Positions 28,924-39,316 are shown, counted from the stretch's first letter. The stretch is 64,000 bases of DNA from Mycolicibacterium arabiense (GCF_010731815.2 NZ_AP022593.1:2914001-2978000), one strand, 5' to 3'. Program-made: numbers and translations. Notes: generated by a model not told the origin, from the sequence alone.

Positions 28924-29730
28924 GTGGACTCCCGCATCGTCGACACCCGGCTCGGCCGGGTGCGCGTCCGTACCTCGGGTAGCGGCGAGACCATCGTGTT
29001 CTGGCCCAGCCTGCTGATGACGGGCGACATGTGGTCGGCCCAGGCCTCGCACTTCGCCGACCGTTACCACGTGGTGCTCGTCGATCCGCCGGGGCACGGC
29101 GAGAGTGAGCCGCTCCGTGGACATTTCACCTTCGACGAGTGCGCCTGGTGCATCTCCGACCTGCTGGACGGACTCGACGTGCAGTGGGCGCACGTCGTCG
29201 GCAATTCGTGGGGCGGGATGATCGGCGCCACGTTCGCCGCCCGGCATCCGGCGCGCATCGGCCGCGCCGTGCTGATGAACTGCACGGCGTCGGCGGCGAA
29301 CCGCTGGCAGAAGGTGGAGTACGGCGCGTTGCTGCGGGCGGCGCGGCTGATGGGCGGCATCAAGCCGCCCCTGACGCGGTCGGTGCTCAAGGCGTTCCTG
29401 GGACCGACCACCTTCGCCACCCGGCCGGGTGTGGTCGACGCCGTCACGGCCGCCGTGCAGTCCGTCGACGTCCGATCCAGTTCGTGGGCGGTACGCAGCG
29501 TGGTGCCCCGCAGGCCTGATCAGCGCGAGCTGCTGGCGTCGATACGGACGCCGGTCCTGGTGGTCGCAGGCGCGGAGGACGCCACGTTCTCCAACGCCGA
29601 GACGAAGGCCATGGCCGACGCCATTCCGGGATCGTCGTTCGTCGTCCTCGACGGCGTCGCCCATCTGGCGGCACTGGAGAACCCCGGGCTGGTCGACTCG
29701 ATCGTCGACGACTTCCTGGCTAGTTCCTGA
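28924..29730 (+). CDS. Alpha/beta hydrolase
   Basis: This 268-residue alpha/beta-hydrolase has the nucleophile elbow GNSWGG near residue 96, HGxGE-like VDPPGHGESE for the oxyanion region, the acid in VVAGAEDATF and the catalytic His in GVAHLAALE. The substrate is unknown. GTG 28924 begins 10 bp after the transporter stop, so the two are probably co-transcribed. The 3' end overlaps the convergent small secreted protein by 11 bp. Confidence 0.88.
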   Translation: MDSRIVDTRLGRVRVRTSGSGETIVFWPSLLMTGDMWSAQASHFADRYHVVLVDPPGHGESEPLRGHFTFDECAWCISDLLDGLDVQWAHVVGNSWGGMIGATFAARHPARIGRAVLMNCTASAANRWQKVEYGALLRAARLMGGIKPPLTRSVLKAFLGPTTFATRPGVVDAVTAAVQSVDVRSSSWAVRSVVPRRPDQRELLASIRTPVLVVAGAEDATFSNAETKAMADAIPGSSFVVLDGVAHLAALENPGLVDSIVDDFLASS

Positions 29731-29986
29731 TCGTCGGGGTGCCCCCGAGGTAGGACTGCGGCGGGTTGCGCGACGGCTGATTCTGGGCGAACCCGGTACA
29801 CAGGCCCAGCTTGCCGCCAACGCACGGGATGCCGTTCATCGTGGGAACCGGTCCACCGGACACCACGGTCGGGGCACCGTTGTAGGCGGCGTCGTCGTCC
29901 GCGACGGCTGCAGGTGCGAAGGCGAGACCCATCGCGCCGATCACCGCGATCAGTCGGATAGACCAGGCGAGACGGTTGGACGTCAT
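29720..29986 (-). CDS. Small secreted protein, two cysteines
   Basis: This 88-residue protein has an N-terminal signal peptide (WSIRLIAVIGAMGLAF, cleavage near AVADDD) and a short mature part of about 58 residues rich in Gly, Pro, Asn and Thr. Two cysteines (GIPCVGG and GLCTG) may pair. ATG 29986 is preceded by GAGGGGG. The fold and function are unknown; small exported proteins of this kind are common in mycobacteria. Confidence 0.72.
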   Translation of the reverse strand: MTSNRLAWSIRLIAVIGAMGLAFAPAAVADDDAAYNGAPTVVSGGPVPTMNGIPCVGGKLGLCTGFAQNQPSRNPPQSYLGGTPTIRN

Positions 29987-29996
29987 GGTTCCCCCT

Positions 29997-30017
29997 CGTA
30001 TCGAGTTCGACGATACG
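29997..30017. promoter_or_regulatory. Perfect 7-bp dyad between secreted-protein and P450 genes
   Basis: CGTATCG (29997-30003) and CGATACG (30011-30017) are separated by 7 bp, a geometry common for TetR-, MarR- or GntR-type operators. It lies 10 bp upstream of the secreted-protein start and 46 bp upstream of the P450 start. Confidence 0.55.
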
Positions 30018-30063
30018 CCGCACGAGCCCGCCGTCCTCAGAATCCGTCGGTACCGTCGATTGC

Positions 30064-31269
30064 ATGACCCAGGCTCCAAGCCGGCCCCCCGTCCACATGC
30101 GGCGCGATGCTTTCGATCCCGCACCCGAGTTGGGCGCACTGCGTGCGGACGCAGGGGTCGGCACGGTCGTCAACGCGTTCGGCATGCAGGTCTTCATCGT
30201 CACCCGGCACGACGACGTCAAGGCGATGCTCGCCGACCACGAGCACTTCTCGAACGCACGGCCGCCGGGCTTCGTCGTGCCAGGCGCACCGGACGTCCCC
30301 GCTGCCGAACAGGAATCCCAGCGCGCTGGCAACCTGCTCGGCATGGACCCACCCGAACACCAGCGCCTGCGCCGAATGCTCACCCCCGAGTTCACGATTC
30401 GCCGGATCAAACGCCTCGAGCCGAGGATCACCCAGATCGTCGACGAGCATCTCGACGCCATGGCGGCCGGTGGGTCACCCGCCGACCTCGTCGAGGCGTT
30501 CGCGCTGCCGATCCCCTCGCTGGTGATCTGCGAACTGCTCGGCGTGCCCTACGCCGACCGCGAGGGCTTCCAACGCCGCGCCAACAAGCAGCTGGACCTG
30601 GCGCTGCCCATCCCCGAGCGTCTCGATCTGGCGCGCGAGTCGCGCGCGTACATGCTCGATCTGGTCCGGCGTGCGCGCGTGGCACCGGGCGAGGACATCA
30701 TCGGCATGCTGGTGCGCGAACACGCCGACGAGCTGACCGACGACGAACTCGTCGGCGTGGCGAGCCTGCTGCTGCTCGCGGGCCACGAGACCACCTCGAA
30801 CATGCTTGGGCTGGGAACCCTTGCCCTGCTGCGCCATCCGGACCAGCTGGCGGCCGTGCGCGACGAGCCCGACGCGATCGGGCCCGCCGTCGAGGAGCTG
30901 CTGCGGTGGCTGTCGATCGTGCACACCTCGATCCCCCGCATCACCACCGCCGACGTGGAGGTCGCGGGCGTGCCCATCCCCGCGGGCCAGCTGGTGTTCG
31001 CGTCCCTGCCAGCAGGCAACCGCGATCCCGAATTCATCGACGAGCCAGAGAAATTCGACATCCGCCGTGGCGCACCAGGTCACCTGGCGTTCGGCCACGG
31101 TGTGCACCACTGCCTCGGTGCGCCGCTGGCCCGCATGGAGATGCGCATCGCGTGGCCGGCGCTGTTCCGCCGCTTCCCCGACCTGGCGCTCGCCGAAGAC
31201 TTCGACCACGTGGCGTTCCGAGAGTTCCACTTCATCTACGGACTACGTTCGCTGCAGGTGACGTGGTGA
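30064..31269 (+). CDS. Cytochrome P450 monooxygenase
   Basis: This soluble bacterial P450 has 401 residues. The I-helix LLLAGHETTSN near residue 238, the ExxR pair in EELLRWL, and the haem loop FGHGVHHCLGAPLAR with the Cys ligand near residue 350 are all present. It hydroxylates an unknown small molecule. The ferredoxin gene overlaps its stop by 4 bp, which makes the pair self-sufficient apart from a reductase. The CYP family number cannot be set by eye. Confidence 0.96.
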   Translation: MTQAPSRPPVHMRRDAFDPAPELGALRADAGVGTVVNAFGMQVFIVTRHDDVKAMLADHEHFSNARPPGFVVPGAPDVPAAEQESQRAGNLLGMDPPEHQRLRRMLTPEFTIRRIKRLEPRITQIVDEHLDAMAAGGSPADLVEAFALPIPSLVICELLGVPYADREGFQRRANKQLDLALPIPERLDLARESRAYMLDLVRRARVAPGEDIIGMLVREHADELTDDELVGVASLLLLAGHETTSNMLGLGTLALLRHPDQLAAVRDEPDAIGPAVEELLRWLSIVHTSIPRITTADVEVAGVPIPAGQLVFASLPAGNRDPEFIDEPEKFDIRRGAPGHLAFGHGVHHCLGAPLARMEMRIAWPALFRRFPDLALAEDFDHVAFREFHFIYGLRSLQVTW

Positions 31270-31457
31270 GGGTCGACGCCGATCGCGACGCCTGCATCTC
31301 CGCGGGCAACTGCGTGATGACCGCGGATGAGGTGTTCGATCAGGACGACGACGGCATCGTGGTCGTGCTGGTATCCGAGGTCTCCGCCGACGACGAGGCC
31401 AAGGTGCGCGAGGCCGTCAAACTCTGTCCGGCGTCGGCACTTCGGCTCGTCGACTGA
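31266..31457 (+). CDS. 3Fe-4S ferredoxin partner of the P450
   Basis: The 63-residue ferredoxin has exactly three cluster cysteines, in CISAGNC and LCPAS, where the fourth position of a 4Fe-4S motif is replaced by Ala. This indicates a [3Fe-4S] cluster, as is usual for mycobacterial P450 ferredoxins. GTG 31266 overlaps the P450 stop (GTGA), so the two proteins are made together. The last 41 bp overlap the convergent membrane protein gene. Confidence 0.93.
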   Translation: MRVDADRDACISAGNCVMTADEVFDQDDDGIVVVLVSEVSADDEAKVREAVKLCPASALRLVD

Positions 31458-32085
31458 GGATTGCCAGACTGACCACCAGCACCCACACCGGGAACACCAG
31501 CGTGATCCACGGGCTGACGTCGCTGGCGATCAACACCGCGACCGCCGCCAGGTAGGTGGAGACCACCAGCCACGTGGGCATCAACCGCGTCTTCAGCCAG
31601 ATCGTGGCCAGCGACATCATGAACACCGCGGCCATCCGCAGGGCGTAGGTGTTGCTCAGCGTGGTGACCATGGTCTGCCCGAACACCGCGAGTTCCGCCG
31701 ACGGCGCCTCGTCGCTCACCCGCTTGCCCGCTGCCAGTCCCTTGCCTACCGCTGCGGCGGCGAACATCATCGCCAGGAACAGCAGACCGCTGCCCAGGAA
31801 CACCGACGAGAAGAACCTGTCCTCGAGCGTGCCGAACCCGTCGCGCACCACGCCGATGAACCACAGGAACGTGATGCCCGCGAACGGCATCAGGATGGTG
31901 GCCAGCCGGATCATGTCGGCGCGGCCGCTCGCCCACTGCGATCCGTGCACCGCGCCCTCGGGTAGCGCGAGCCGGATCAACACCAGCACGGTGCCGAAGA
32001 TCAGTCCGAACAGCACACCGGCCACCGCGGCGGAGCGTGGCGTCGTCAGGCGCCGGAGATGACGTTCGGCCGCGTGCTCGGTCAT
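31417..32085 (-). CDS. Five-helix membrane protein of unknown function
   Basis: This 222-residue protein has about five to six hydrophobic segments: SAAVAGVLFGLIFGTVLVLI, ILMPFAGITFLWFIGVV, SSVFLGSGLLFLAMMFAAA, LRMAAVFMMSLATIWL and ITLVFPVWVLVVSLAIL. ATG 32085 is taken because upstream residues look like shadow translation. The family is not certain. It lies 14 bp downstream of the thioesterase-like gene start region on the same strand and may be co-transcribed with that gene. Confidence 0.72.
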   Translation of the reverse strand: MTEHAAERHLRRLTTPRSAAVAGVLFGLIFGTVLVLIRLALPEGAVHGSQWASGRADMIRLATILMPFAGITFLWFIGVVRDGFGTLEDRFFSSVFLGSGLLFLAMMFAAAAVGKGLAAGKRVSDEAPSAELAVFGQTMVTTLSNTYALRMAAVFMMSLATIWLKTRLMPTWLVVSTYLAAVAVLIASDVSPWITLVFPVWVLVVSLAILSRRAEVPTPDRV

Positions 32086-32099
32086 GCCGTCATGGTGCC

Positions 32100-32729
32100 T
32101 CAGGGCTGGCCGGGCAGCAGCCGAATCATCAGGCCGTTGGCCTCGGCGAGCAGGGCACCGTCCGGGTCGCGCAGCTCGGCGTTCACGAAGCACTTGCGGC
32201 CCTGGGCCTCGCGCACCCAACCGCGCACGGTGAGAGGCGTGTCGATGGGCGTCACCTTGCGGTAGTCGACGTGCAGGAAACCGGTGCGGCTGATCGGCCG
32301 CCCCGTGGCGTGGATGACCATGCCGAACGTGGAGTCGAACATCAGCGGCAGCACGCCACCGTGCACGGCCGAGTTGCCGCCGACGTGGAAGCGGCTGAAC
32401 TGCACCGTCAGCGTCACGCCGTCGGAGTCGAACTGGGTCACGTGATACGGCGGCATCAGCAGGCTGCCCGCGCCGGGCAGTGCCGGTACGCGGTTGGCCG
32501 GTCCGACACCCTCGGCAGCCTCGAACGGAGCGAGCAGCTTGACGAGTTCGTCGACCCGGGCGGCCGCCTCGACCCAGGTGTCGCCGTCGGGGTCTGCCGA
32601 CACCGCCAGGTCCTGCAGCTGCCGCATCGACGCGAGGAACGGACCGAAGCCGGGACCGGGGTCGGCAGGTTCGAATACCGGGAAACCACCGTGCTTTTCG
32701 TACTCCAGGTCGTCGTCGGGCTTGGTCAT
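32100..32729 (-). CDS. Hotdog-fold thioesterase-like protein
   Basis: This 209-residue protein carries a C-terminal hotdog domain with the PaaI/YbgC-type motif GGNSAVHGGVLPLMFDS near residue 120, followed by RTGFLHVDYRKVTP. The N-terminal 80 residues are an extra helical part. It is probably an acyl-CoA thioesterase; the acyl group is unknown. It is the homologue of Rv0356c and lies next to purA as in other mycobacteria. ATG 32729 is preceded by the tandem repeat at 32734-32796. Confidence 0.8.
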   Translation of the reverse strand: MTKPDDDLEYEKHGGFPVFEPADPGPGFGPFLASMRQLQDLAVSADPDGDTWVEAAARVDELVKLLAPFEAAEGVGPANRVPALPGAGSLLMPPYHVTQFDSDGVTLTVQFSRFHVGGNSAVHGGVLPLMFDSTFGMVIHATGRPISRTGFLHVDYRKVTPIDTPLTVRGWVREAQGRKCFVNAELRDPDGALLAEANGLMIRLLPGQP

Positions 32730-32733
32730 CGGG

Positions 32734-34812
<2,079 letters not shown>

Positions 34813-34826
34813 GTACCTTCGCTGAG

Positions 34827-35606
34827 GTGAGCATTCGTCCCCTGCGCCAGTCGGTGCGCCCCAGCCCGATCTTCCTGGCGATCGTGGCGATCACTGCGGC
34901 AGGTGCAGTGGTCGCGTGGCTCGCCGGCGACGTTCGCGAGCCGCTTGCCTACGTCGGCGTGTTCGTCTTCGTGCTATTCGGCTGGCTGGTGTCGCTGTGC
35001 CTGCACGAGTTCGGCCACGCCTACACCGCGTGGCGCTACGGCGACCACGACGTCGAGGTCCGCGGGTACCTGACGCTCAATCCGCTGAAGTACTCGAACC
35101 CGATGCTGTCGCTGGGCCTCCCGGTGCTGTTCATCGCACTCGGCGGCATCGGCCTGCCCGGCGGCGCGGTGTACGTGCGGACGTCGTGGATGACGCCGCG
35201 GCAGCGCACGATGGTGAGCCTCGCCGGGCCGTTCGCCAACGTGGTGCTCGCCGTCATCCTGCTGGCGGTGACGAAGCTGCTCTACGACCCCGAGCACGCG
35301 GTGTTCTGGGCCGGGATGGCGTTCCTCGGGTTCCTGCAGGTGACCGCCGTGCTGCTGAACCTGCTGCCGATCCCCGGCCTCGACGGATACGGCGCGCTGG
35401 AGCCGCACCTTGCCTACGAGACGCAGCGCAAGCTCGACCCGGTCAAGGGCTGGGGCTTCCTGATCCTGTTGCTGCTGCTGATCGTGCCCGCGCTCAACCA
35501 GGTGTTCTTCTCGGTCGTGTACGCGGTCTACGAACTGTCCGGGGTGCCGAGCTACCTCTCGGCGGTCGGCGGTTCGCTGACGCGGTTCTGGTCGGCCTGG
35601 ATGTAG
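34827..35606 (+). CDS. Site-2-protease-like M50 family membrane zinc protease
   Basis: This 259-residue polytopic protein carries HEFGHAYTAW with the zinc-binding HExxH near residue 60 and NLLPIPGLDGYGAL with the second NPDG-like motif near residue 180, the two hallmarks of S2P/M50 proteases. There is no PDZ domain. It is probably an intramembrane protease of the SREBP-cleavage type; the substrate is unknown. It is the Rv0359 homologue and has the same length. GTG 34827 lies 15 bp after the upstream stop. Confidence 0.88.
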   Translation: MSIRPLRQSVRPSPIFLAIVAITAAGAVVAWLAGDVREPLAYVGVFVFVLFGWLVSLCLHEFGHAYTAWRYGDHDVEVRGYLTLNPLKYSNPMLSLGLPVLFIALGGIGLPGGAVYVRTSWMTPRQRTMVSLAGPFANVVLAVILLAVTKLLYDPEHAVFWAGMAFLGFLQVTAVLLNLLPIPGLDGYGALEPHLAYETQRKLDPVKGWGFLILLLLLIVPALNQVFFSVVYAVYELSGVPSYLSAVGGSLTRFWSAWM

Positions 35607-35615
35607 GCGGACGCC

Positions 35616-35645
35616 TTGCGATATATGCGACTTTACGCATAGATT
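35616..35645 (+). promoter_or_regulatory. Promoter of the metal exporter with a dyad between -35 and -10
   Basis: TTGCGA (35616-35621) and TAGATT (35640-35645) are spaced by 18 bp. Between and touching them is a perfect dyad, TATGCG (35624-35629) and CGCATA (35636-35641) with a 6-bp spacer. A start about 7 bp after the -10 would fall on the ATG, so the mRNA may be leaderless. Operators placed this way are typical of ArsR/SmtB- and MerR-type metal sensors. Confidence 0.6.
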
Positions 35646-35651
35646 GCGGGT

Positions 35652-36545
35652 ATGGGCGCAGGGCACGACCACAGTCACGGCGGCGGCGACGTCCGCGTCA
35701 GCCGCATGGTCATCGGCGCGGGGATCCTGGCGACGTTCTTCGTCGTCGAACTCGCCACCGCGCTGACCATCGACTCCATCGCACTGCTCGCCGACGCCGG
35801 CCACATGCTGACCGACCTCGTCGCGATGTTCATGGGCCTGACCGCGGTGCTGCTGGCCAAGCACGGCCCGGCTTCGGCGTCCCGCACGTACGGTTGGCAC
35901 CGCGCCGAGGTGTTCACCGCCGTCGCCAACGCCGTCCTGCTCCTCGGGGTCGCGGTGTTCATCCTCTACGAGGCGTTCGAGCGCCTCGGCGACGCACCCG
36001 ACGTTCCCGGCGTGCCGATGATCGTCGTCGCAAGCCTCGGCCTGCTGGCCAACTTCGTGGTCATGCTGCTGCTCCGCTCCTCGTCCGAGGACAGCCTTGC
36101 GGTCAAGGGCGCCTACATGGAGGTCGTCGCCGACACCGTTGGCAGCATCGGCGTCCTGATCGCGGGCGTCGTCACGGTCACGACGACATGGCCCTACGCC
36201 GACGTCGTCGTCGCGGTGTTCGTCGCGCTGTGGGTGCTGCCGCGCGCGGTGTCGCTGGCTCGGTCGGCCCTGCGCATCCTGTCCGAATCGTCGCCCAGCC
36301 ACATCGACGTCGACGAGCTACGCACTGCGCTGGCGGCGGTCGACGGCGTCACGGGCGTCCACGACCTGCACGTGTGGACCCTGGTGCCCGGGCGGGACAT
36401 GGCGACGGCCCACGTGACCTGCAGCGGCGACACGACCAGGGTGCTCGAGGACACCAGGGCGGTCCTCGCCGCCCGCGGACTCGAGCACGCGACCGTGCAG
36501 GTCGAACCGCCCGTCGGCGGCTGCGACGAACACAGCCGCTGCTGA
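35652..36545 (+). CDS. CDF-family divalent metal cation exporter (CzcD/ZitB-like)
   Basis: This 297-residue cation diffusion facilitator begins with a His-rich tail (HDHSHGGG). Six helices carry the transport site HxxxD/DxxxD pattern: ALLADAGHMLTDL in helix 2 and AYMEVVADTVGSIGVL in helix 5. A cytoplasmic C-terminal domain with HDLHVWTL and a Cys/His tail (GGCDEHSRC) follows. It exports Zn2+ and possibly Co2+ or Cd2+ in exchange for protons. It interrupts the otherwise conserved gap between the M50 protease and DUF3151 genes, and no metal regulator gene is adjacent. Confidence 0.93.
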   Translation: MGAGHDHSHGGGDVRVSRMVIGAGILATFFVVELATALTIDSIALLADAGHMLTDLVAMFMGLTAVLLAKHGPASASRTYGWHRAEVFTAVANAVLLLGVAVFILYEAFERLGDAPDVPGVPMIVVASLGLLANFVVMLLLRSSSEDSLAVKGAYMEVVADTVGSIGVLIAGVVTVTTTWPYADVVVAVFVALWVLPRAVSLARSALRILSESSPSHIDVDELRTALAAVDGVTGVHDLHVWTLVPGRDMATAHVTCSGDTTRVLEDTRAVLAARGLEHATVQVEPPVGGCDEHSRC

Positions 36546-36552
36546 GCGGGCG

Positions 36553-36969
36553 CTACTGGGGCAGCAGCTGCAGCCGTGCGCCCGGATCGCAGTCGTCGAG
36601 CAGATCGAGGCAGCGCTGATACTCGTCGGTCTCGCCGATGGACTCGGCGGCGCGAGCCAGCGCTGCGACGCACCGCAGGAAACCGCGGTTCGGCTCGTGC
36701 GAGTACGGCACCGGGCCGAAGCCCTTCCACCCGTTGCGGCGCAACTTGTCCAGCCCGCGGTGATAGCCCGTCCTGGCGTAGGCGTACGCGGTGATGGCCC
36801 GATCGTCGCCGAGGGCCTCCTCCGCGAGCGCCGCCCACGCCACCGACGCAGCGGGATGTGCTGCCGCGACGATCGCGGGGTTCTCCCCCGCGTCGAGCGC
36901 TTCCTCCGCCTCGGTGTCCCGTGGCAGTCGCACCGGTTCCGGCCCCAGAAGGTCACCCATTCGCGTCAT
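36553..36969 (-). CDS. DUF3151 family protein (Rv0360c-like)
   Basis: This 138-residue soluble, acidic helical protein matches the actinobacterial DUF3151 family: MGDLLGPEPVRLP at the start, AWAALAEEAL, AYARTGYHRGLDKLRRNGWKG and the conserved HEPNRGFLR. The function is unknown. The helical repeats recall a TPR-like arrangement. ATG 36969 or the internal ATG 36960 could be used. It is convergent with the CDF exporter. Confidence 0.85.
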   Translation of the reverse strand: MTRMGDLLGPEPVRLPRDTEAEEALDAGENPAIVAAAHPAASVAWAALAEEALGDDRAITAYAYARTGYHRGLDKLRRNGWKGFGPVPYSHEPNRGFLRCVAALARAAESIGETDEYQRCLDLLDDCDPGARLQLLPQ

Positions 36970-37069
36970 GGGCCTATTGTGCCGTGCGGGCTCCGGCGAG
37001 GTCCGACGCGAGTGCCGGTGCAGGTGGATAAGCTCTATTCGGACCGTTGCGAGGAGGACTGAGACTCAC

Positions 37070-37789
37070 ATGTCGAACCCATCGGGGCCCGACGAGAACG
37101 ACCGCCGGGGGGCTGACGACGCCACGGATCCCGGCGAACGCCGCTTCACCGCGCCGTCGCCGTCCGACGCCGGCGAGACCCAGGTCATCGGCACCTTCGG
37201 CGAACCGGCCACCGAGGTGTTCTCGGCCGCGCAAGCACCCAACGACCTTTCGGCGGCGTCGGCCTTCACCGAGCCGATCGCACAGCAGAACGCCCCCGGC
37301 CCCCAGGTCATCCCGGGCCGCACCGACGTGCCGAAGCCACCGAAGTCGCGCCGGAGCTGGGGCTGGGTGATCGCCGTCCTGCTCGTCATCGCCGCCGTCG
37401 TCGCCGTCGCGATCCTCGGCACCATCCTGCTGACCCGCGACGACGAAGCGAAGGTGTCACAGGAGGACCAGGTCCGCTCGACCATCCAGGACTTCGACAC
37501 CGCGATCCAGAAGGGCGACCTCGCCACGCTGCGCAGCATCACGTGCGGCGACACCGCGGTCAGCTACGTGGACTACGACGACGCCAAGTGGAAGGACATC
37601 CACGCCAAGGTGGCCGCCGCCCGTCAGTACCCGGTGGTGGCCAGCATCGACGAGGTCGTCGTCAATGGATCCCACGCCGAGGCCAACGTCACGTCGTTCA
37701 TGGCGTTCGACCCGGCCACCCGCTCGACGCGGAGCTTCGATCTGGAGTTCCGCGACGAGCAGTGGAAGGTGTGCCAGGCCCCGCAGTGA
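37070..37789 (+). CDS. Single-pass membrane protein with two-cysteine extracellular domain (Rv0361-like)
   Basis: This 239-residue protein has a long acidic, Ala/Pro/Thr-rich cytoplasmic N-terminus (about residues 1-95), one membrane helix (WVIAVLLVIAAVVAVAILGTILL), then an extracytoplasmic domain of about 115 residues with Cys in SITCGDTA and a terminal WKVCQAP. The domain plan matches that of the protein at 22754-23218. ATG 37070 has GAGGAGG 12 bp upstream. The fba stop is 10 bp downstream on the other strand, and no mgtE lies between them. Confidence 0.8.
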   Translation: MSNPSGPDENDRRGADDATDPGERRFTAPSPSDAGETQVIGTFGEPATEVFSAAQAPNDLSAASAFTEPIAQQNAPGPQVIPGRTDVPKPPKSRRSWGWVIAVLLVIAAVVAVAILGTILLTRDDEAKVSQEDQVRSTIQDFDTAIQKGDLATLRSITCGDTAVSYVDYDDAKWKDIHAKVAAARQYPVVASIDEVVVNGSHAEANVTSFMAFDPATRSTRSFDLEFRDEQWKVCQAPQ

Positions 37790-37798
37790 GTTGAGCGC

Positions 37799-38836
37799 TC
37801 AGCCCGCGGAAATGCTTCTGCCCGCGCTGTGCAGGTCGTTGCACGCCTCGACGACGCGCTCGGACATCGACGCCTCCGCCTTCTTGAGGTAGCTGCGCGG
37901 GTCGTAGACCTTCTTGTTGCCGACCTCGCCGTCGATCTTCAGCACGCCGTCGTAGTTCGAGAACATGTGCGCGGCGATCGGCTTGGTGAACGCGTACTGG
38001 GTGTCGGTGTCGACGTTCATCTTCACGACGCCGTAGTTCAGCGAGTCCTCGATCTCCGACTTCAGCGAGCCCGAGCCGCCGTGGAAGACGAAGTCGAACG
38101 GCTTGCTGCCGGGGGCGAGGCCGAGCTTGGCCGTCGCAACCTTCTGGCCCTGGTCGAGCACCTCGGGGCGCAGCTTCACGTTGCCGGGCTTGTAGACGCC
38201 GTGCACGTTGCCGAACGTCGCGGCGAGCAGGTACTTGCCGTGCTCGCCGTGGCCCAGCGCGTCGATGGTCTTCTCGAAGTCCTCGGGCGTGGTGTAGAGC
38301 TTGTCGTTGATCTCGGCCTCGACGCCGTCCTCTTCACCGCCGACCACGCCGATCTCGATCTCCAGGATGATCCTGGCCTCGGCCGCGAGCTTCAGCAGCT
38401 CCTTGGCGATCTCGAGGTTCTCGTCGATCGGGACTGCCGAGCCGTCCCACATGTGCGACTGGAACAGCGGGTTCTGGCCGTTCTTGACGCGCTCGGCCGA
38501 GATGGCCAGCAGCGGCCGGACGTAGGAATCCAGCTTGTCCTTCGGGCAGTGGTCGGTGTGCAGTGCCACCGAGATCGGGTACTTGGCGGCGACGACGTGC
38601 GCGAACTCGGCCAGCGCGACCGCGCCGGTGACCATGTCCTTGACCCCGAGACCCGAGCCGAATTCCGCACCACCGGTGGAGAATTGGATGATCCCGTCGC
38701 TGCCTGCGTCGGCGAAGCCCTTGATGGCGGCGTTGATGGACTCCGAGCCGACGCAGTTGATGGCCGGGAACGCGTAGGAGTTCTCCTTGGCTCGGCCGAG
38801 CATCTCGGCGTATACCTCGGGCGTGGCGATGGGCAT
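37799..38836 (-). CDS. fba: Class II fructose-bisphosphate aldolase
   Basis: This zinc-dependent aldolase of glycolysis and gluconeogenesis has 345 residues, the full family length. Zinc and active-site elements are visible in VALHTDHCPKDK, EIEIGVVGGEEDG, FGNVHGVYKPG and FHGGSGS, with NVDTDTQYAF at the phosphate site. ATG 38836 has GGAGGAG just upstream. It appears to be a single-gene unit. Confidence 0.97.
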   Translation of the reverse strand: MPIATPEVYAEMLGRAKENSYAFPAINCVGSESINAAIKGFADAGSDGIIQFSTGGAEFGSGLGVKDMVTGAVALAEFAHVVAAKYPISVALHTDHCPKDKLDSYVRPLLAISAERVKNGQNPLFQSHMWDGSAVPIDENLEIAKELLKLAAEARIILEIEIGVVGGEEDGVEAEINDKLYTTPEDFEKTIDALGHGEHGKYLLAATFGNVHGVYKPGNVKLRPEVLDQGQKVATAKLGLAPGSKPFDFVFHGGSGSLKSEIEDSLNYGVVKMNVDTDTQYAFTKPIAAHMFSNYDGVLKIDGEVGNKKVYDPRSYLKKAEASMSERVVEACNDLHSAGRSISAG

Positions 38837-38923
38837 GGCGTTGCTCCTCCTGGCGTTTCCGGCTCTTGCGACGTATCCGTAGTCAGTATCGCAAGAAGCT
38901 TCCCGGCGTGGCAGGGGGATGCG

Positions 38924-39316
38924 TCAGCGTCCCAACTGGGCGGCCACGGCACGAGTGTCCAACAGCGAGGACACCTCGACGATCCTGTGCTCGCGGAACG
39001 TGTAGAACGCGTGTTCTGCGAACGTGATCGGCGCGCCCGTCGGCTCGAAGCCCAGGAAGGGGCGTTCGGGGGTGCACCGAAACATCAGCCGGCACGCCAC
39101 GGCGTCCCCCGCGGCGACGACCCGGTCCGCGACGAACCGTAGATCGGGGATCGTCCGCACGTCGTCCTCCAGCATGGCCCGGTAACCGCTCAACCCCAGC
39201 GGTCGGCCGTTGTGGGTCACGTCGACGGCGACGAACTCCCCCAGGTCGTCCCACCTGCGCTCGTTCAAACACTCGAGGTAGCGGTGGTACACGTCGGTCA
39301 GGGTTTCCACGGTCAT
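38924..39316 (-). CDS. SnoaL-like / NTF2-fold protein (ester cyclase type)
   Basis: This 130-residue alpha+beta barrel protein is of the SnoaL-like group: VYHRYLECLNERRWDDLGEFV, THNGRPLGLSGYRAMLEDDVRTIPDLRF (here in two parts), and FEPTGAPITFAEHAFYTFREHRI. It may act as a cyclase, isomerase or binding protein; no catalytic residues can be fixed. ATG 39316 is preferred over ATG 39352. It is divergent from the HD-domain gene. Confidence 0.8.
   Translation of the reverse strand: MTVETLTDVYHRYLECLNERRWDDLGEFVAVDVTHNGRPLGLSGYRAMLEDDVRTIPDLRFVADRVVAAGDAVACRLMFRCTPERPFLGFEPTGAPITFAEHAFYTFREHRIVEVSSLLDTRAVAAQLGR

Noticed and set aside
27448..29820. 790-residue minus-strand frame antisense to the MMPL and hydrolase genes
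   Set aside because: Repetitive His/Arg/Gly composition, no domain, and the opposite strand carries clear genes.
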